From: Costus lasius
Taxonomy: Eukaryota > Streptophyta > Magnoliopsida > Zingiberales > Costaceae
Direction of reading: 5' to 3'
Length of the DNA stretch: 64,000 nucleotides
Assembly: GCA_027563935.2 (NCBI GenBank)
Contig: CM050449.1
Span: forward strand, 91,977,676-92,041,675
Shown here: positions 22,253 to 33,728 of the stretch, in pieces
Position numbering within the stretch: position 1 is the first letter of the stretch
Layout of the letters: every line of letters begins with the position of its first letter
Position numbers and translations under genes: made by a program
The notes under the pieces: model-generated
What the model saw: the letters and a program-made list of their open reading frames with translations, nothing else
Databases searched by the model: none
Told to the model about the DNA's origin: nothing

Positions 22253-22927
22253 ATGGCAATGAACAATGGCAGATGGTCACTGCGATCTATCCTTGAAAAG
22301 GACAAGTTGGTTGAATCCAACTTGATGTATTGGTATATGAACTTGAGAATTATGCTCAAGCTCGAGAGAAAGCTCTATGTCCTTGAGCAGCCCATTCCTA
22401 AACCACTTCCAAGCTCAGCCTCAGCGGCTGAGAGGGATGCTTATGATAAGCATCAGGCTGACACTTTGGAGGTTGCACAATTGATGCTAACCAACATGTC
22501 GCCCGACCTTCAAGGGCAATATGAATTGAAGAGTGCCTCTGAGATTATTACTAATCTAAGACAGCTCTTTGATGAATTGGTTAGGCTCAATCCTCCTAAA
22601 GTTGATATTCAGTGCATTGAGCCGAAAGGCTTGACCAAGGATCTGAAATTAAAGATGGAATGGATTAGGAACAATAAGTGCTATTCATGTGGAGGGCCAC
22701 CTCACATGTTGAAGGACATAGTGCGACTTCAGAATGAGGAGAAGAAAGGCTTGGCCTTAACTTCTGGCTCAGGTATCTATGTTACAGAAGTCAATCTTTC
22801 TACTTCTATGTCATGGGTATTGGATACCGCATGTGGGGCTCATATTTGTACAAATATGCAGGGGCTCAAGAAAAGTAGATCGGTACGGCCTGGAGAGATT
22901 GACCTACGCGTTAGAAACGGGGCATAG
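22253..22927 (+). pseudogene. gag: copia-2 gag with internal deletion, reading into protease
   Basis: Starts MAMNNGRWSLRSILEKDKL and resembles the UBN2-type copia Gag N terminus up to LRQLFDE (about residue 110). The central Gag region present in copia-3 (52990-53400) is missing. The frame then runs into a degenerate zinc knuckle (CYSCGGPPHMLKDI, final His and Cys lost) and the protease VLDTACGAHICTN. It ends at TAG (22925-22927), where copia-1 has CAG. 224 codons against roughly 300-400 for a full Gag-PR. Confidence 0.8.
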
Positions 22928-23107
22928 GTTGCTGCTGTTGCTGTAGGAGTTTTAACTCTCTCCCTGCCTTCTGGACTTCAATTAGAACTAGATAATTGCT
23001 TTTGTCTACCTTCACTTACTAAGAACATTGTATCCATTCCTTGCTTAGCTAAGAAGGGATTTAAGTTTGAAATAAATAAGAACTCTTATTCTTTTTCATT
23101 TGCAAAT

Positions 23108-23569
23108 ATGTTCTATGGGAAGGGTACTTTGTGCAATGGTCTATATATCTTGGATATGGAAAGTTCTATTTGTAACATAAGTAATAAAAGGACCAAACTG
23201 AGTGGTTCAGTTGGTGCTTTCCTATGGCATTGTCGATTAGCCCATATAAACAAGAATCACATCCAACAACTCCATGCAAATGGATTGTTAGATTTAAGTT
23301 CCTTAGAGGAATTTTATACTTGTGAGCCTTGTTTATTAGGAAAAATGACAAAGGCGCCCTTCACCAAGGTTGGTGAGAGGGCAGGAGGTTTATTGGACCT
23401 CATACATACTGATGTGTGTGGGCCTTTCAATAAACAAGCCAGAGGAGGGTACAACTACTTCATTACCTTTACTGATGACTTCAGTAGGTATGGTTATGTC
23501 TACTTAATGAGACATAAATCTGAGTCCTTTGAGAAATTCAAGGAGTTCAAGAATGAAGTAGAGAACTAG
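23108..23569 (+). pseudogene. pol: copia-2 integrase, N-terminal part
   Basis: Very close to copia-1: the zinc finger (WHCRLAHINKN..., CEPCLLGK) and first catalytic Asp (IHTDVCGPF) are intact. It ends at TAG 23567-23569, where copia-1 encodes Gln in 'VENQLGRS'. The second Asp lies just past this stop (RSDRGGEY at about 23600). Confidence 0.85.
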
Positions 23570-24613
23570 CTTGGAAGATCCATTAAAGCTCTTCGATCAG
23601 ATCGAGGTGGAGAGTACCTGAGTGGTGAGTTCTTTGACTATTTGGGAGAATCTGGGGTCATATCCCAATTCACTCCTCCTGGAACACCTCAATGGAATGG
23701 TGTGTCTAAAAGGAGAAATCAAACTTTATTAGACATGGTTGGATCTATGATGAGTCATGCAACTCTACCTCCCTCATTCTGGGGGCATGCACTTGAGACA
23801 GCTTCTCTAATACTGAATAATGTTCCATCTAAGAGTGTCTCAAAGACTCCATACGCGGTATGGAGTGGGAGACGCCCTAATCTCACTTTTATCAAGATCT
23901 GGGGATGTAAGGCTTATGTCAAACGTCAGGATTCTAGCAAGCTAGAACCTAGATCTGATAAGTGTATTTTTGTGGGGTACCCAAAGGAGACTAAGGGTTA
24001 CTACTTCTATGTTCCCACTGAGAACAAAGTTTTTGTTGCTTGGGGTGCTGTCTTTCTAGAGAAACAATTTCTCATGAAAGAAGTTAGTGGGAGGAAGTTT
24101 GACTTGGATGAGGACCAAGTGCAACCACAAGACAAAGAGATGGAATCTGAGCCACCTGCCCCGGTTGCTGTACAACCTGAGGCTCAGACACAGGTCCCGC
24201 GTAGGTCTGGGAGAATTCGTCGTACACCTGAAAGGTACGAGTCGCTGCCGACCCAACACAATGGGATCTTCATCATTGAGGATGAACCCAAAACCTATGA
24301 TGAGGCAGTCAGTGGACCGGACTCCGAGAGATGGCTTGACGCCATGCGATCCGAGATGGATTCTATGTCGGCTAACCAAGTCTGGGATTTGGTTGAGCTG
24401 CCTGATGGGGTAAAACCCATAGGGTGTAAATGGGTCTTTAAGAGGAAGATAGACATGGATGACAACATAGTTACCTATAAAGGTGGACTAGTGGCTAAAG
24501 GATTCAAACAAGTCCACAGGGTGGACTATGATGAAACCTTCTCGCCGGTTGCCATGATCAAATCCATTCGGATTCTGCTTGCTATAGCTGCATATCATGA
24601 TTATGAGATATGA
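23570..24613 (+). pseudogene. pol: copia-2 integrase C part and RT start
   Basis: The frame reopens at 23642 after the TAG. It carries the catalytic Glu environment in the form QWNGVSKRRN (SERR changed to SKRR, so the DD35E Glu is lost), then the linker and RT start (VWDLVELP, CKWVFKRK, YDETFSPVAM). It ends at TGA 24611-24613, the same codon as the stop in copia-1 and copia-3. Confidence 0.85.
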
Positions 24614-25360
24614 CAGATGGACGTGGAGACAGCACCCAGGATGTGTATACGACACAACCTGATGGCTTCATCCATCCTGCAGATGCCAGTAAGGTCTGCA
24701 GGCTAAAGAAATCCATTTATGGATTAAAGCAAGCATCTCAAAGTTGGAATCTTCAGTTTGATGAAGCTGAGAGAGATTATGGCTTTATCAAAAGTGAAGA
24801 TGACGCCTGTGTATACAAAAAATTCAGTGGGAGCTTGGTGACTTTTCTGGTCATGTATGTCGATGACATACTGCTCATCGGAAATGACATCCCTAGTCTT
24901 TAAGCTGTGAAGACATGGTTAGGGAAGTGTTTCGAGATGAAGGACTTAGGGGAGGCCGCCTACATTCTAGGCGTGAGGATCCACCGGGATAGATCCAAGA
25001 GGCTCCTGGCCCTTAGTCAGAGTACCTACATTGATAAGGTCCTGGAGAGGTTCAACTTGGAGCAATCCAAGAAAGGATACCTTCCAGTGAGACATGACCA
25101 TACTCTCTCAAAGAGCCAGTGTCCTACAACACAGGCTGAGAGGGATAACATGAGTCAAATTCTCTATGCTTCGGCAGTGGGATCAATCATATATGCAATG
25201 TTGTGTACTAAACCAGATGTGGCTTATGCTGTAAGCATAACCAGCCGATACCAATCCAAATCCAGATCTGCAGCACTAGGTGGCTATAAAGAATATCCTT
25301 GAGTATCCTGAAAAGGACTAAGGATTTATTCTATATGGTCTACGGGGGACAGGAAGAGCT
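24614..25360 (+). pseudogene. pol: copia-2 reverse transcriptase, truncated before RNase H
   Basis: About 19-20 bases are missing after 'gtggagacagcaccc' compared with copia-1, which removes the FLNGKL motif. The catalytic box is intact (MYVDDILLIG). A TAA at 24901 replaces CAA of copia-1. The frame continues to 25302 (YIDKVLERFNLEQSKKGYL, CTKPDVAYAV). At 25357-25360 the pol sequence jumps straight into the middle of the LTR, so RNase H and the polypurine tract are gone. Confidence 0.85.
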
Positions 25361-27045
25361 GTGAGGCTATGACTTGGTGTCATGAGTTATCCTCACAAGT
25401 GACAGGAGATGTATTGATCCCTTGACTTGAGGTCATTGACCATTCTATATGGTTAGGGACTTGCTTTGATACAACCTAAAACCTCGCCGTAGTTGGGAGG
25501 TAATAACGGTTGTCATTGAGCATGTCACGACCCATATGAGAAGGTCAATGGACAGACATAAGATTTGCCCCTTCCTAAGGGAAGTATGATATCCATGGAG
25601 CTCCTCTATGGTTCTATGACTGAAAGTGTATAGCCATACCCAGGTGAGAACCTGATTTAGTCATAACCATGTGATTGGGTGAAAACAAGTGGTGACACAC
25701 TTGTCCAATCAGATATCAGTTCGGCAAAGAGACTGTAATGTATCTGTACCTTGTTGCAATGATGGGGATGTCAATGTCGATATCCATTCCGATGACTTGG
25801 GTAGCAGCGATGCACTGCTAGGTGCCACTCACTGCTTGTGGTGACATTTGGTCAGCACTACCAACGTTAGAGGGACCTACAGGGTCGCACACCTTGATAG
25901 TCGAGTTCTCGTATTGATCGGGAAGCCTTATGATCGAGTTATTGGATAACTCGGATCTATTTTGGAGATTTCATCAGCGCCAATGGGCCTGATGAGATGG
26001 AAGGATGTTATTGGAGCCAAACTCCATTTATGGCAGGTTGACCCGAAATTGACCATGGTTGGCCACATTTGGATTAGGGTTGCATTGGATTGGATCCAAG
26101 TGCTTAATCAAGCCATGTAATGAAGTTTGGGCTAGCTCATTATCCAATGAGGCCCAATAATAAGTTGTCATGAAGAGGCAATAGGCTAAAAGGGTATAAT
26201 GGGGAGGAAGCCAATCCCATTGGCGCCTAAGGGGCATAATGGGGTTTGGATGGCAAATTTGCTTCATTAAGGAAGCTTTATGCGCCTAGCCCTCTCCCAT
26301 TGATAGTGTGAATGCATTAAGGCATTGCTTGGGGCGCAAGGCTAGGCCTTGGCGCACAAGGCAAGGCTTGGTAGCTTATGGAAAGGTTGAATGAGGTTTA
26401 TGGTAAAGTCTTGGAGACTTTCCTTACCTCAAACCTTCTCATCCAAGCCATACACTTGTCATGATCTCAACCCTTGCCCTAACCGCCTCTAGCTCTTTAT
26501 AAGTGACCCTAGCCGCCCCCTCTTGTGATGATGCATATTCCTTAGAGGCGTGACAACAAGAGGAGGGGCAAAAGCAAGGGCTTGAAGGGCAACAACACCA
26601 AGAAGTGGCGCATCTTCTTCTTCCTTCCAAACCCTAGCCGCAAGCCTCTTCCTTCTCCTTGACGTAAGGAACTTGGTGCTTTGCGGTTTCCCTCTCCCTC
26701 ATCCTTCTTCATCTTTGGCGCATCTACCTTGGAGGTGGCGCATATTTTGAAGAAGGAGCACAAGGCTTGGATCTTCTTCCCGAGGCTAGCACCGGGCGTG
26801 GAAGAAGAGGACTCGAGGGGTCCGTGTGTGTGAGACTGCAGAGGGCACACGCTTGGGCGCCTATCACGACATCGACCTCATCTTGCTCTAAGGTATTTCC
26901 TAACTCATCGTGTCGACTCTCTTGCTTGCGATCTTCACTGGGTTTTTGGGACCGGCCTGTTTCGGGGATATTGCTTCTGCTGTGCAATGTATTCTGTAAT
27001 CTCTATCTCAGAAAATTGTAAAATATCCCCGGGGTTTCCCAACAG
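25361..27045 (+). mobile_element. copia-2 3' LTR lacking its first ~305 bp
   Basis: Begins 'gtgaggctatgacttgg', matching LTR position 18924 onward, and ends TTTCCCAACA. It parallels 18924-20609 almost base for base. TTTATAAG is at 26496-26503. The junction carries the microhomology GCT. Confidence 0.85.
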
Positions 27046-27599
27046 AATGTTGGAGAACCATAAGTAGAACTAGTGTTGAGACTCGGATGCACGAAAGTGA
27101 TCCTTGAGATTCCACTCGAGATGGTTCACTTAGAATTCGGATGCACGAAAGTGATCCTTGAGTTCTTTGATCGATAATTTACTTATTTTCAGCTTGGGAT
27201 AGATCTTGCGTGAAAGCGAGGATCAGTCCCTGCTTGATTGTCTGCACGAAAGTTAGATAATCCTCCTATGAAGTAAATTGTATCTTTATCATGATAAAAT
27301 TAAACTAACGAATTTCTATTCATTTATAGTCATAGAAATCAAAGTGGATGAAACCCTAGTCCTAGTTTCTCTCTCTAGTATTTTCGTTAGCTTTCGATAA
27401 TTCACTTGCATAGTTTCGACTACTTAGATAGTAAGAAATTGATTATTCGGTACTTGACGAACGAGGTCTCTGTGGGATCGATATTTTTTTATTACTTCGA
27501 GTATCCGTGCACTTGCGGACACAATAGGTCTTTGGACACAACAAGTTTTTGGCGGCAACGCTAGAGATAAGTTTTTGTCTAGCTACTTGTTGGGATACA
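27046..27599 (+). mobile_element. Athila-like LTR B (5' end missing) with reiterated 3' end
   Basis: The 5' part is cut off at the end of the copia LTR. The tail resembles the LTR at 45325-47012 ('taaactaacgaatttctattcat', 'gaaaccctagtcctag', 'ttttttattacttcg', 'cgtgcacttgcgg'). The 3' end is repeated: 'acacaataggtctttgg' (27519), 'acacaacaagtttttggcgg' (27536), then 'atacaataagtttttggcg' (27595), so earlier LTR-primer-site junctions lie within the LTR. Near 27100-27160 a 'cggatgcacgaaagtgatcc' repeat occurs twice. Confidence 0.65.
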
Positions 27600-27608
27600 A
27601 TAAGTTTT

Positions 27609-27625
27609 TGGCGTTGTTGCCGGGG
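27609..27625 (+). other. tRNA-Asp primer binding site of element B
   Basis: TGGCGTTGTTGCCGGGG, one mismatch from the tRNA-Asp complement. A second, decayed version (tggcggcaacgc) lies about 57 bp upstream inside the LTR. Confidence 0.8.
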
Positions 27626-27711
27626 ACCTTGGTTTTGTCAATATTGAAGATATTGAGAGTATTGCTAGACTAGGTTTTATTTTCTATTATTTTCTTTTCT
27701 CTTGAAATCAT

Positions 27712-29158
27712 TTGATCTATCTACTTTGCATGCGCAGGAATCTTAGATTAGGACCTCTTGTACCTTTTGATCCTGAGATAAACAAAACTCTTAGACTGTG
27801 CAGGAAGTTGAGATTTGAAGAAAGACAACAAGAAGTTGAAGAAGTGACCATTGCAGAAAAAAGATCACTTAGGGACTATGCAGCCCCTAATCCACGAGAG
27901 TTTCATTCTAGCATTGCTAGACCGGTCATAGAGGCTAATAACTTTGAAATCAAGCCTGCTTTCTTATCCATGATTCAACAGAACTAGTTTGGAGGATCTC
28001 CTCTTGAAGACCCTAACCAACACCTTTCTTTATTTCTTGAACTTTGTGATACAATTAAGATTAATGGAGTTTCTAACGATGCATTAAAGTTGAGATTGTT
28101 TCCTTTTTCTCTTAGGGACCGATCGCGATCTTGGCTTCAAGCACAACCTACCGGTACTTTCACTACATGGGAGCAACTGTCCAACGCCTTCTTGATGAAA
28201 TATTTTCCACCAAAAAAAACCATCCAAATGAGAAATCAAATTTCAAGCTTTGCACAAAGGGATGGTGAATCTTTTAGTGAGGCATGGGAGAGATTCAATG
28301 ATTTACAACGGAAGTGTCCTCACCATGGCATTGAAGATTGGGTTTTAATTCATACTTTTTACAATAGTTTTCTTTATAATACCAGACTAACTGTTGATGC
28401 TGTTGCAGGAGGAGCTCTGATGAGCAAAACTATTGATGATGCTTTCAAGTTGCTGGGAGAGATGGCTTTAAATCATAACCAGTGGACTTCAGAGAGAGGA
28501 GTGCTTTATAAACCTTCCCAAGGTAAGAATGAAAGTGATGGATGGCGCACCTTGGCAGAAAAGGTAGACTCTTTGTGCAATAGATTTGATTCCTTTAAGA
28601 TGCAAACTGCTCTTATTTCTTCATCTGTTATTTGTGATACATGTGGTAACAATGGTCATGTCTCTGAAAATTATAAGGTCATTGCTAGTCAGGATAGTGA
28701 ACATGTTAATGCATTAGGGAACTATAATCAAAGTAGAACTAATGATCCCTATTCTAGAACTTATAACCCTGGATGGAGAAATCACCCCAACTTATCTTGG
28801 AAAAACAATAACAATGTAGGGGGACAAAATGAAAACAAAGGATACCAAAGACAAAATCCAAATCAAAATCAAAATTCAAATCAGAATTCAGACATTGAGT
28901 TCATGCTAGAAAAAATTATGCAAAATCAAAGCAAAGAAATTGAAGATCTTAAGGGAATAGTCAGTTAATTGGCTTCTCAAGTAGGATCATTAGTAGCCCA
29001 CAGAAAAATCTTGGAAAATCAAATAGCACAATAAGCTAGTAGTTCTTACAGACCCCCTGGAAAATTACCTGCTAAACTTGAGTTGAATCCTAGGGAGCAC
29101 TGTAATGCTATCATCACTAGAAGTGGAAGACAATTAGAAGAACCCAAAGGGAAAGTTG
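27712..29158 (+). pseudogene. gag: Athila-like gag of element B
   Basis: The N terminus at 27712 (RNLRLGPLVPF, RSLRDYAAPN, FEIKPAFLSMIQ) is followed in frame by TAG 27985-27987. The retrotransposon Gag core then reads SWLQAQPTGTFTTWEQL, FPPKKTIQMRNQI, ESFSEAWERFNDLQRKCPHHG and LIHTFYNSF. A zinc knuckle of C-x2-C-x4-H form follows (CDTCGNNGHVSENY, last Cys changed to Tyr), then an Asn/Gln-rich stretch and a coiled-coil-like tail (FMLEKIMQNQSKEIEDLKG). A TAA ends it at 28966; the frame would continue to another TAA near 29033. Each stop sits where Gln is expected. Apart from these stops the capsid region is open. Confidence 0.85.
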
Positions 29159-29164
29159 TAAATA

Positions 29165-30331
29165 ATGAAAAGGCCTAATGATGATCATGATAAGGAATTA
29201 GAGTTAGAAAAATTTTCTGAACATGAACAAGCCCAATCTAGTTTGCCACCTCGAAAGGGTGATGAACCCAAAGGGGATGCACCATGTGAGAAAGATGATT
29301 CTAAACCTAGTTTACCTCCACCCTATAGACCACCTATACCCTTTCCTCAAAGGTTAGTTCAAACTAAATTAGACAAACAATTTGGCAAATTTCTTGAAGT
29401 GTTGAAAAAGCTTTACATTAATATTCCTTTTACTGAAGCTATATCTCAAATGCCATCATATGCAAAATTCTTAAAAGAGATCTTGTCCAACAAAGGAAAA
29501 ATAGAGGACTATGGTACTTGTACTGTGGCTTTAACTGAGGATTGTAGTGCTATCATTCAAAATAAACTACCACCAAAACTGAAGGATCCTGGTAGTTTCT
29601 CTGTACCTTGTTCTATTGGAAACATGGCTTTTGACTGAGCCTTATATGATTTAGGAGTCAGTGTAAGCCTAATGCCTTTATCTATTTGCAGGAAGCTGGA
29701 CATTGGAGAGCTTAAACCAACATCCATATCTTTACAGCTCGCTGATAGCTCGGTAAAGTATCCTATTGGTATTTTAGAGAATGTTCCAATCAAGGTAGGT
29801 GAATTTTTCATACCTGCAGATTTTGTAGTACTGGACATGGAAGAAAATGATAAAAATTCCATAATTCTTGGTAGACCCTTTTTAGCTACTGCTGGAGCAC
29901 ACATAGATGTTAAAAAAGGAAAAATCACTTTTGATATTTGTGAAAAAATAATTGAATTTGATCTTGCTGATTCTTCGAATAAACTTTCATACTCTGGATC
30001 ATGTTGTAGTGTTGACATAGTTGATGATGTTGTTTATGATGTTTGTAATTTATTTGATGAGTTCTCTAATAGTGAAACTGACAATTTTTCTGAGAATATT
30101 GATAGAAGATTACAGGAGAAAGGGCATCAAATTTCTGAGAAGAAGAAGAAAAAGAGAAGAAGAAGAAGAGGCTCTAAGTTGATTGACAAAGGAAAGAATA
30201 TATTGAGTAAATTTGGACATTGGTTCATGATTGAGCCTTATGTGATTGAAAGAGATGCTCAAATCAAAGAAAAATCAAAGTGGAAATTGAGGAATTCAAG
30301 ATCAAATCTGAGTGCAAAAGGGTCAAGCTAA
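29165..30331 (+). pseudogene. pro: retropepsin-like protease of element B with a novel basic tail, no RT
   Basis: One frame with a single TGA (29636-29638; FD-stop-ALYDLG, Arg CGA in relatives). Residues before it form the Pro-rich Gag-PR linker (PPPYRPPIPFPQRLVQTKLD, FLKEILSNKGKIEDYG). The protease follows: ALYDLGVSVSLMPLSICRKL (catalytic Asp present), then FFIPADFVVLDMEEN and IILGRPFLATAG. Where a full element continues into reverse transcriptase, this one has about 110 codons of unrelated sequence ending in a Lys/Arg run (KKKKKRRRRRR, near 30140-30170) and a short GHWFMIEPY segment, then a stop and the conserved post-pol block. RT, RNase H and integrase are absent. Confidence 0.8.
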
Positions 30332-30375
30332 AGACCTTTAAATTAGCGTTTCTTGGGAGGCAACCCAAGCTTTCT
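30328..30375 (+). other. conserved post-pol block
   Basis: 'gtcaagctaaagacc' then 'tagcgtttcttgggaggcaa'. The same block occurs after the gag ORF of element E (57188-57236) and, on the minus strand, after the integrase of element C (44104-44150). Its position between the pol end and ORF3 suggests a cis signal such as a splice acceptor or translation re-entry site (inference). Confidence 0.6.
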
Positions 30376-30464
30376 AACTTTAGTTTTTTCACTTTATTTT
30401 TACTTTTGCCTTTAGAACTAATTTTTTTTCTTTTATTTTTGTAGGTAAGCAAGTTTTGGCGCAA

Positions 30465-30935
30465 ACTACGGCACTACCACTATGTATATTATGGTACCGT
30501 AATTCCAGTCTGCTTCAGACTAGAAGGTGGTGACGAGATTACGACACCGTCGTAACCATTTTTATGGTACCATATTTTTGAGTTCAAAATTGACCCGAGT
30601 ATTTTTGCTTTTACGACATTGCCGTAACGAATTCCACGGTGCCGTAATTTTTAGTTGATTTTTTCCCTTAAAAAAATTCAAATATTTACGGCATTGCCAT
30701 AACCATTTTTGTGGTACCGTAATTTTCATCTGTTTTTGACCCGAGAGTTTTTTGAAAATCACGGCGGTACCGTAAGGTTTTTCACAGTATCGTAATTAGA
30801 GACGTTTTTCGACCCGAGAGTTTGAGCCAAATTATGGTACTACCGTATTTATTTTACAATACGTGTTTTTCACTTTCACCATATTACGGCCCTACCATAA
30901 TTATTTTTACGGTCGTAATTCTATTTTTAGACACG
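30465..30935 (+). repeat. ~73-bp period array of TTACGGC/GCCGTAA dyads
   Basis: Units contain 'ttacggcattgccgtaac' and 'acggtgccgtaatttt'-like dyads. The marker 'gacccgag' recurs at 30592, 30738 and 30811 (spacings 146 and 73). No gene is evident. The same dyads fill the LTR at 45590-46020. Confidence 0.7.
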
Positions 30936-31486
30936 ATTCCTGTGCCATTTTTTAGGGTTTTCTAGGCTGTGTTTTGAGTTTTCTCACTCGTTCTCACTCA
31001 TTCTCGCGTCAACCTTCAAGCTCCGACCATCTCCGACCTTCAGAGCACGCCGACGACCCTTCCTTTCTGGTTATTGCCGCCGATCTGGTACTCTTTCACC
31101 CGATTTCTCGATTTTGGTAAGTTTTCACGCATATTTCGCCCCTTTCATCGTTTGTCTATGATTATTGGTCGTTTTCAGAGATTCTTGCTTCTATTTACTT
31201 CTTAGATGATAGGCGACTAGTTCTGGTTCGTTTCTAGCATTTTTGATCAATTTCTGTGAAGAGATTTAATCTTAAACGAGTTGAATTTACTGAGATTCAC
31301 TGTTCACATTTCGCCTCTTTCATTTTTAACTACATCTTTGAGTTCAAGCATGCATATTAGTTGATTCTTGTTTCTATTATGCTTGATGAGTATTCATGTT
31401 CATGATTGGAAGTATTATTTGAGTTCAAACTTGCTATACTTTGCTATATTGTGTTGAAATCTCAAGTTGCAGCTATAAGTTCACTC
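30936..31486 (+). other. leader between dyad array and ORF3 of element B
   Basis: AT-rich with a pyrimidine-rich stretch (ctcactcgttctcactcattctcg, 30980-31010). No gene supported. It resembles the region upstream of ORF3 in element C in position only. Confidence 0.4.
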
Positions 31487-31750
31487 ATGGCACCTAAAGT
31501 TAAGAAAGTAGTTTCAAAGAAAAGAGGAAAAGGACTAGCCACATCTTCTACACCACCAAATCCCTATGGCATTGTTTTTAGGGATGAAATTCTAGAGTCG
31601 AGATACAATCAATTGATGGAAAGAAGGGTTATCAACACCAAATATGCTGATAGAAGGACTTTAGAGGCACTTGGGCTTTATGAGGATGTATCTTGGATGT
31701 TTGAGCAAATCAGGGCTAGAAGATTTTTTGAGATTACACCATACACTTAT
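31487..31750 (+). pseudogene. Athila-type ORF3, N-terminal fragment
   Basis: Starts MAPKVKKVVSKKRGKG, a basic, Ser/Thr-rich N terminus, then YNQLMERRVINTKYAD and a helical segment (ALGLYEDVSWMFEQI). This layout fits the ORF downstream of pol in Athila-like elements (family often labelled putative plant transposon protein). It compares with MAPKRKMSARKS at 43297 on the minus strand. The frame is open until the minus-strand LTR beginning at 31751 cuts it. The function of this ORF is not established. Confidence 0.65.
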
Positions 31751-33189
31751 TGATAGGCGATCCGCAAATGCACGGATTTATCGAAGTAATAAAAAAAGAT
31801 TATCGTTCCCAACGAGGACTACGTAGTTAAATACTGACTTCATGACTTGTTTGAATCTAGGCAAACTAAACCAGTGGTTGTTCTAAACTTCTAAGCACGA
31901 ACAAACTCGAAAACAACATTAAGAGGTTCAAATTCTAAAGGGTCGGGATTTCATGGCTTCACCACACTGACAATCATGAATTTTTTAAAAGTAGCTAATT
32001 ATATAGAAATTATCAATCATGAAATGAACTTTTCCTAGGGTACGTATCACCTCCTCTCGGAGCGTAATACGGTATTTAATTAGGTTAACTCCCTACTCTC
32101 GTGACAGTTAACCTAACTAAACCCATTAAGTTCAGTGAAAAGCTGGTAAATCCTTCAGATGAATCCAACCTACTCTCATGATTGGATTCGTAGGTTCAGT
32201 TGAAATAGGTCGGACATTGCGATTGACCTCTCGGTCCTTCTCGCAACGTCTAAGACGCAAAATTACTTGGCCAAGGTAAATTACGGGATACATGCAATTT
32301 CAATAGAATCATGATGAGAAATTCATAATAAAATGAGCAATAACATAGATTAATTCATGTAAGTCAGAGGGCTAAGTGCAATAATCCCGAATAAGTATCT
32401 ACTCGCTCATATTGTTAAGGAAATACATGATGTTTATGATGAACAAGTGAAAACTCATAAAAATCGTCAAGAAACCATAGAAAAAAAATAGTAAAACTGC
32501 CTTCTTCTCGATCTGGAGATGAGGAAGAGTCGATCGATCATCGCCTTCGTGAGGAATCTCGCCGGAATATGCCCTTGGAATCATGTTTTGCCCTTATCGC
32601 CGCCACCGTCCGTGTTCATCCGAAAGCTCTCCTTGCCCCCAAAAAATCCTTCCTTTTATATCTAGACTGGTTTTGAACCCATCAAGGAACGGATCTGCGA
32701 AGTTTGGTTCAATTTTGGTTCGAATCGGTGGAGAAAAGCGTGAAAAACTCATAAGGTGGAAGTTTTTACGGTTCGTGATGCGTTTACGGCTGAGGGCGTA
32801 AATGTTTCTGTGTATAATGCTTTCGGTCACAGAAAGTTTCATGGACCGTGATAGATTCATGGCCTCGCCCATGAAAGTTTCTATTCATTCCGACACTTAG
32901 CCGATTTTCACCTTCCGAACGGCACTTTTACGGTTGACTCTATAATTACGGCCAAGGCCGTAATTTGACGTGGAGGCTCGTGATCTCCTCGGGAATCATG
33001 CTTTGGCTTCAAAACTCTCGAAATCCTTTATTTTTTCGTCATTTTACCTATATTTTCATAAAAACCAAGAAAAGTGAAGATTCCGTACAAAGTAGAGTAA
33101 AAGCACTAAAAATAGCACAAAATCATGCAAATAAACTCAGAATATGATCTAAAACATAGGAAAAAATATGGTGTAAATGCAGCTCATCA
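31751..33189 (-). mobile_element. Athila-like LTR (3' LTR of minus-strand element D)
   Basis: Read on the minus strand it runs TGATGAGCTGCATTTACACC to ..CGGATCGCCTATCA, 1439 bp. Dyads lie at 32750-32975. TATAAAAG is on the minus strand (plus-strand CTTTTATA at 32653-32660). It is preceded (minus sense) by 'gaggacaagaaaaattctaag' and 'tctagggtattt', the usual pre-LTR block. It interrupts ORF3 of element B. Confidence 0.85.
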
Positions 33190-33579
33190 AAATACCCTAG
33201 ACTTAGAATTTTTCTTGTCCTCAAGCAACACTTTGATATTATAAAGAATGTAAAGATAAGGAACACTCGCATGTTCTATTATTAATAAATTCCTTAGTTT
33301 ACAGCTCAGGGAAACAATTCTTTAGAACTTAAATCACTTAAGAGATATCACAGTAAAAATAAATCATTAAGAGTTTACAATCCAAGAAGGATAAAATTCA
33401 CAAATCATGTCATAATGTTTATTCAACACGTAATAAGCAATCAGATACTTTTTAGTTTAATAAATCTGCCCTAATCAATAGATAAAGATTTTTTTCAAGT
33501 CACTTGGTGAAACTATGAATAAGAGATTTTTAATGCATTTTGGTATTTAAATTGTTATTTATCATAACATTGTTCAAAG

Positions 33580-33598
33580 TATACTGCAGAGCAGTATA
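33580..33598 (-). other. palindromic hairpin 1 of the Athila 3' region
   Basis: TATACTGC-AGA-GCAGTATA on the plus strand, 8-bp perfect stem. In element E the same place reads TATACCA...TGGTATA (58093-58111) and TATACTA...TAGTATA (58348-58366), each paired with different bases. Confidence 0.6.
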
Positions 33599-33707
33599 AT
33601 ATAACTCATGGTGTCAATCTCGAATCAGAGGAATTTTCCACTAAGCCTACAACTTTCTTTCTTTTTCTCTTTTTATTTTTATAAACTTCAACTCATGTCT
33701 TTGGTAC

Positions 33708-33728
33708 CACTGCCAATTTTTCGCAGTG
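33708..33728 (-). other. palindromic hairpin 2 of the Athila 3' region
   Basis: CACTGC...GCAGTG here; CACTGT...ACAGTG at 58224-58243 in element E. The closing loop pair changes from C-G to T-A while pairing is kept. Confidence 0.55.

Noticed and set aside
24087..24413. Frames of about 107 codons opposite or beside copia integrase
   Set aside because: They overlap the true pol frame, whose protein motifs are clear.
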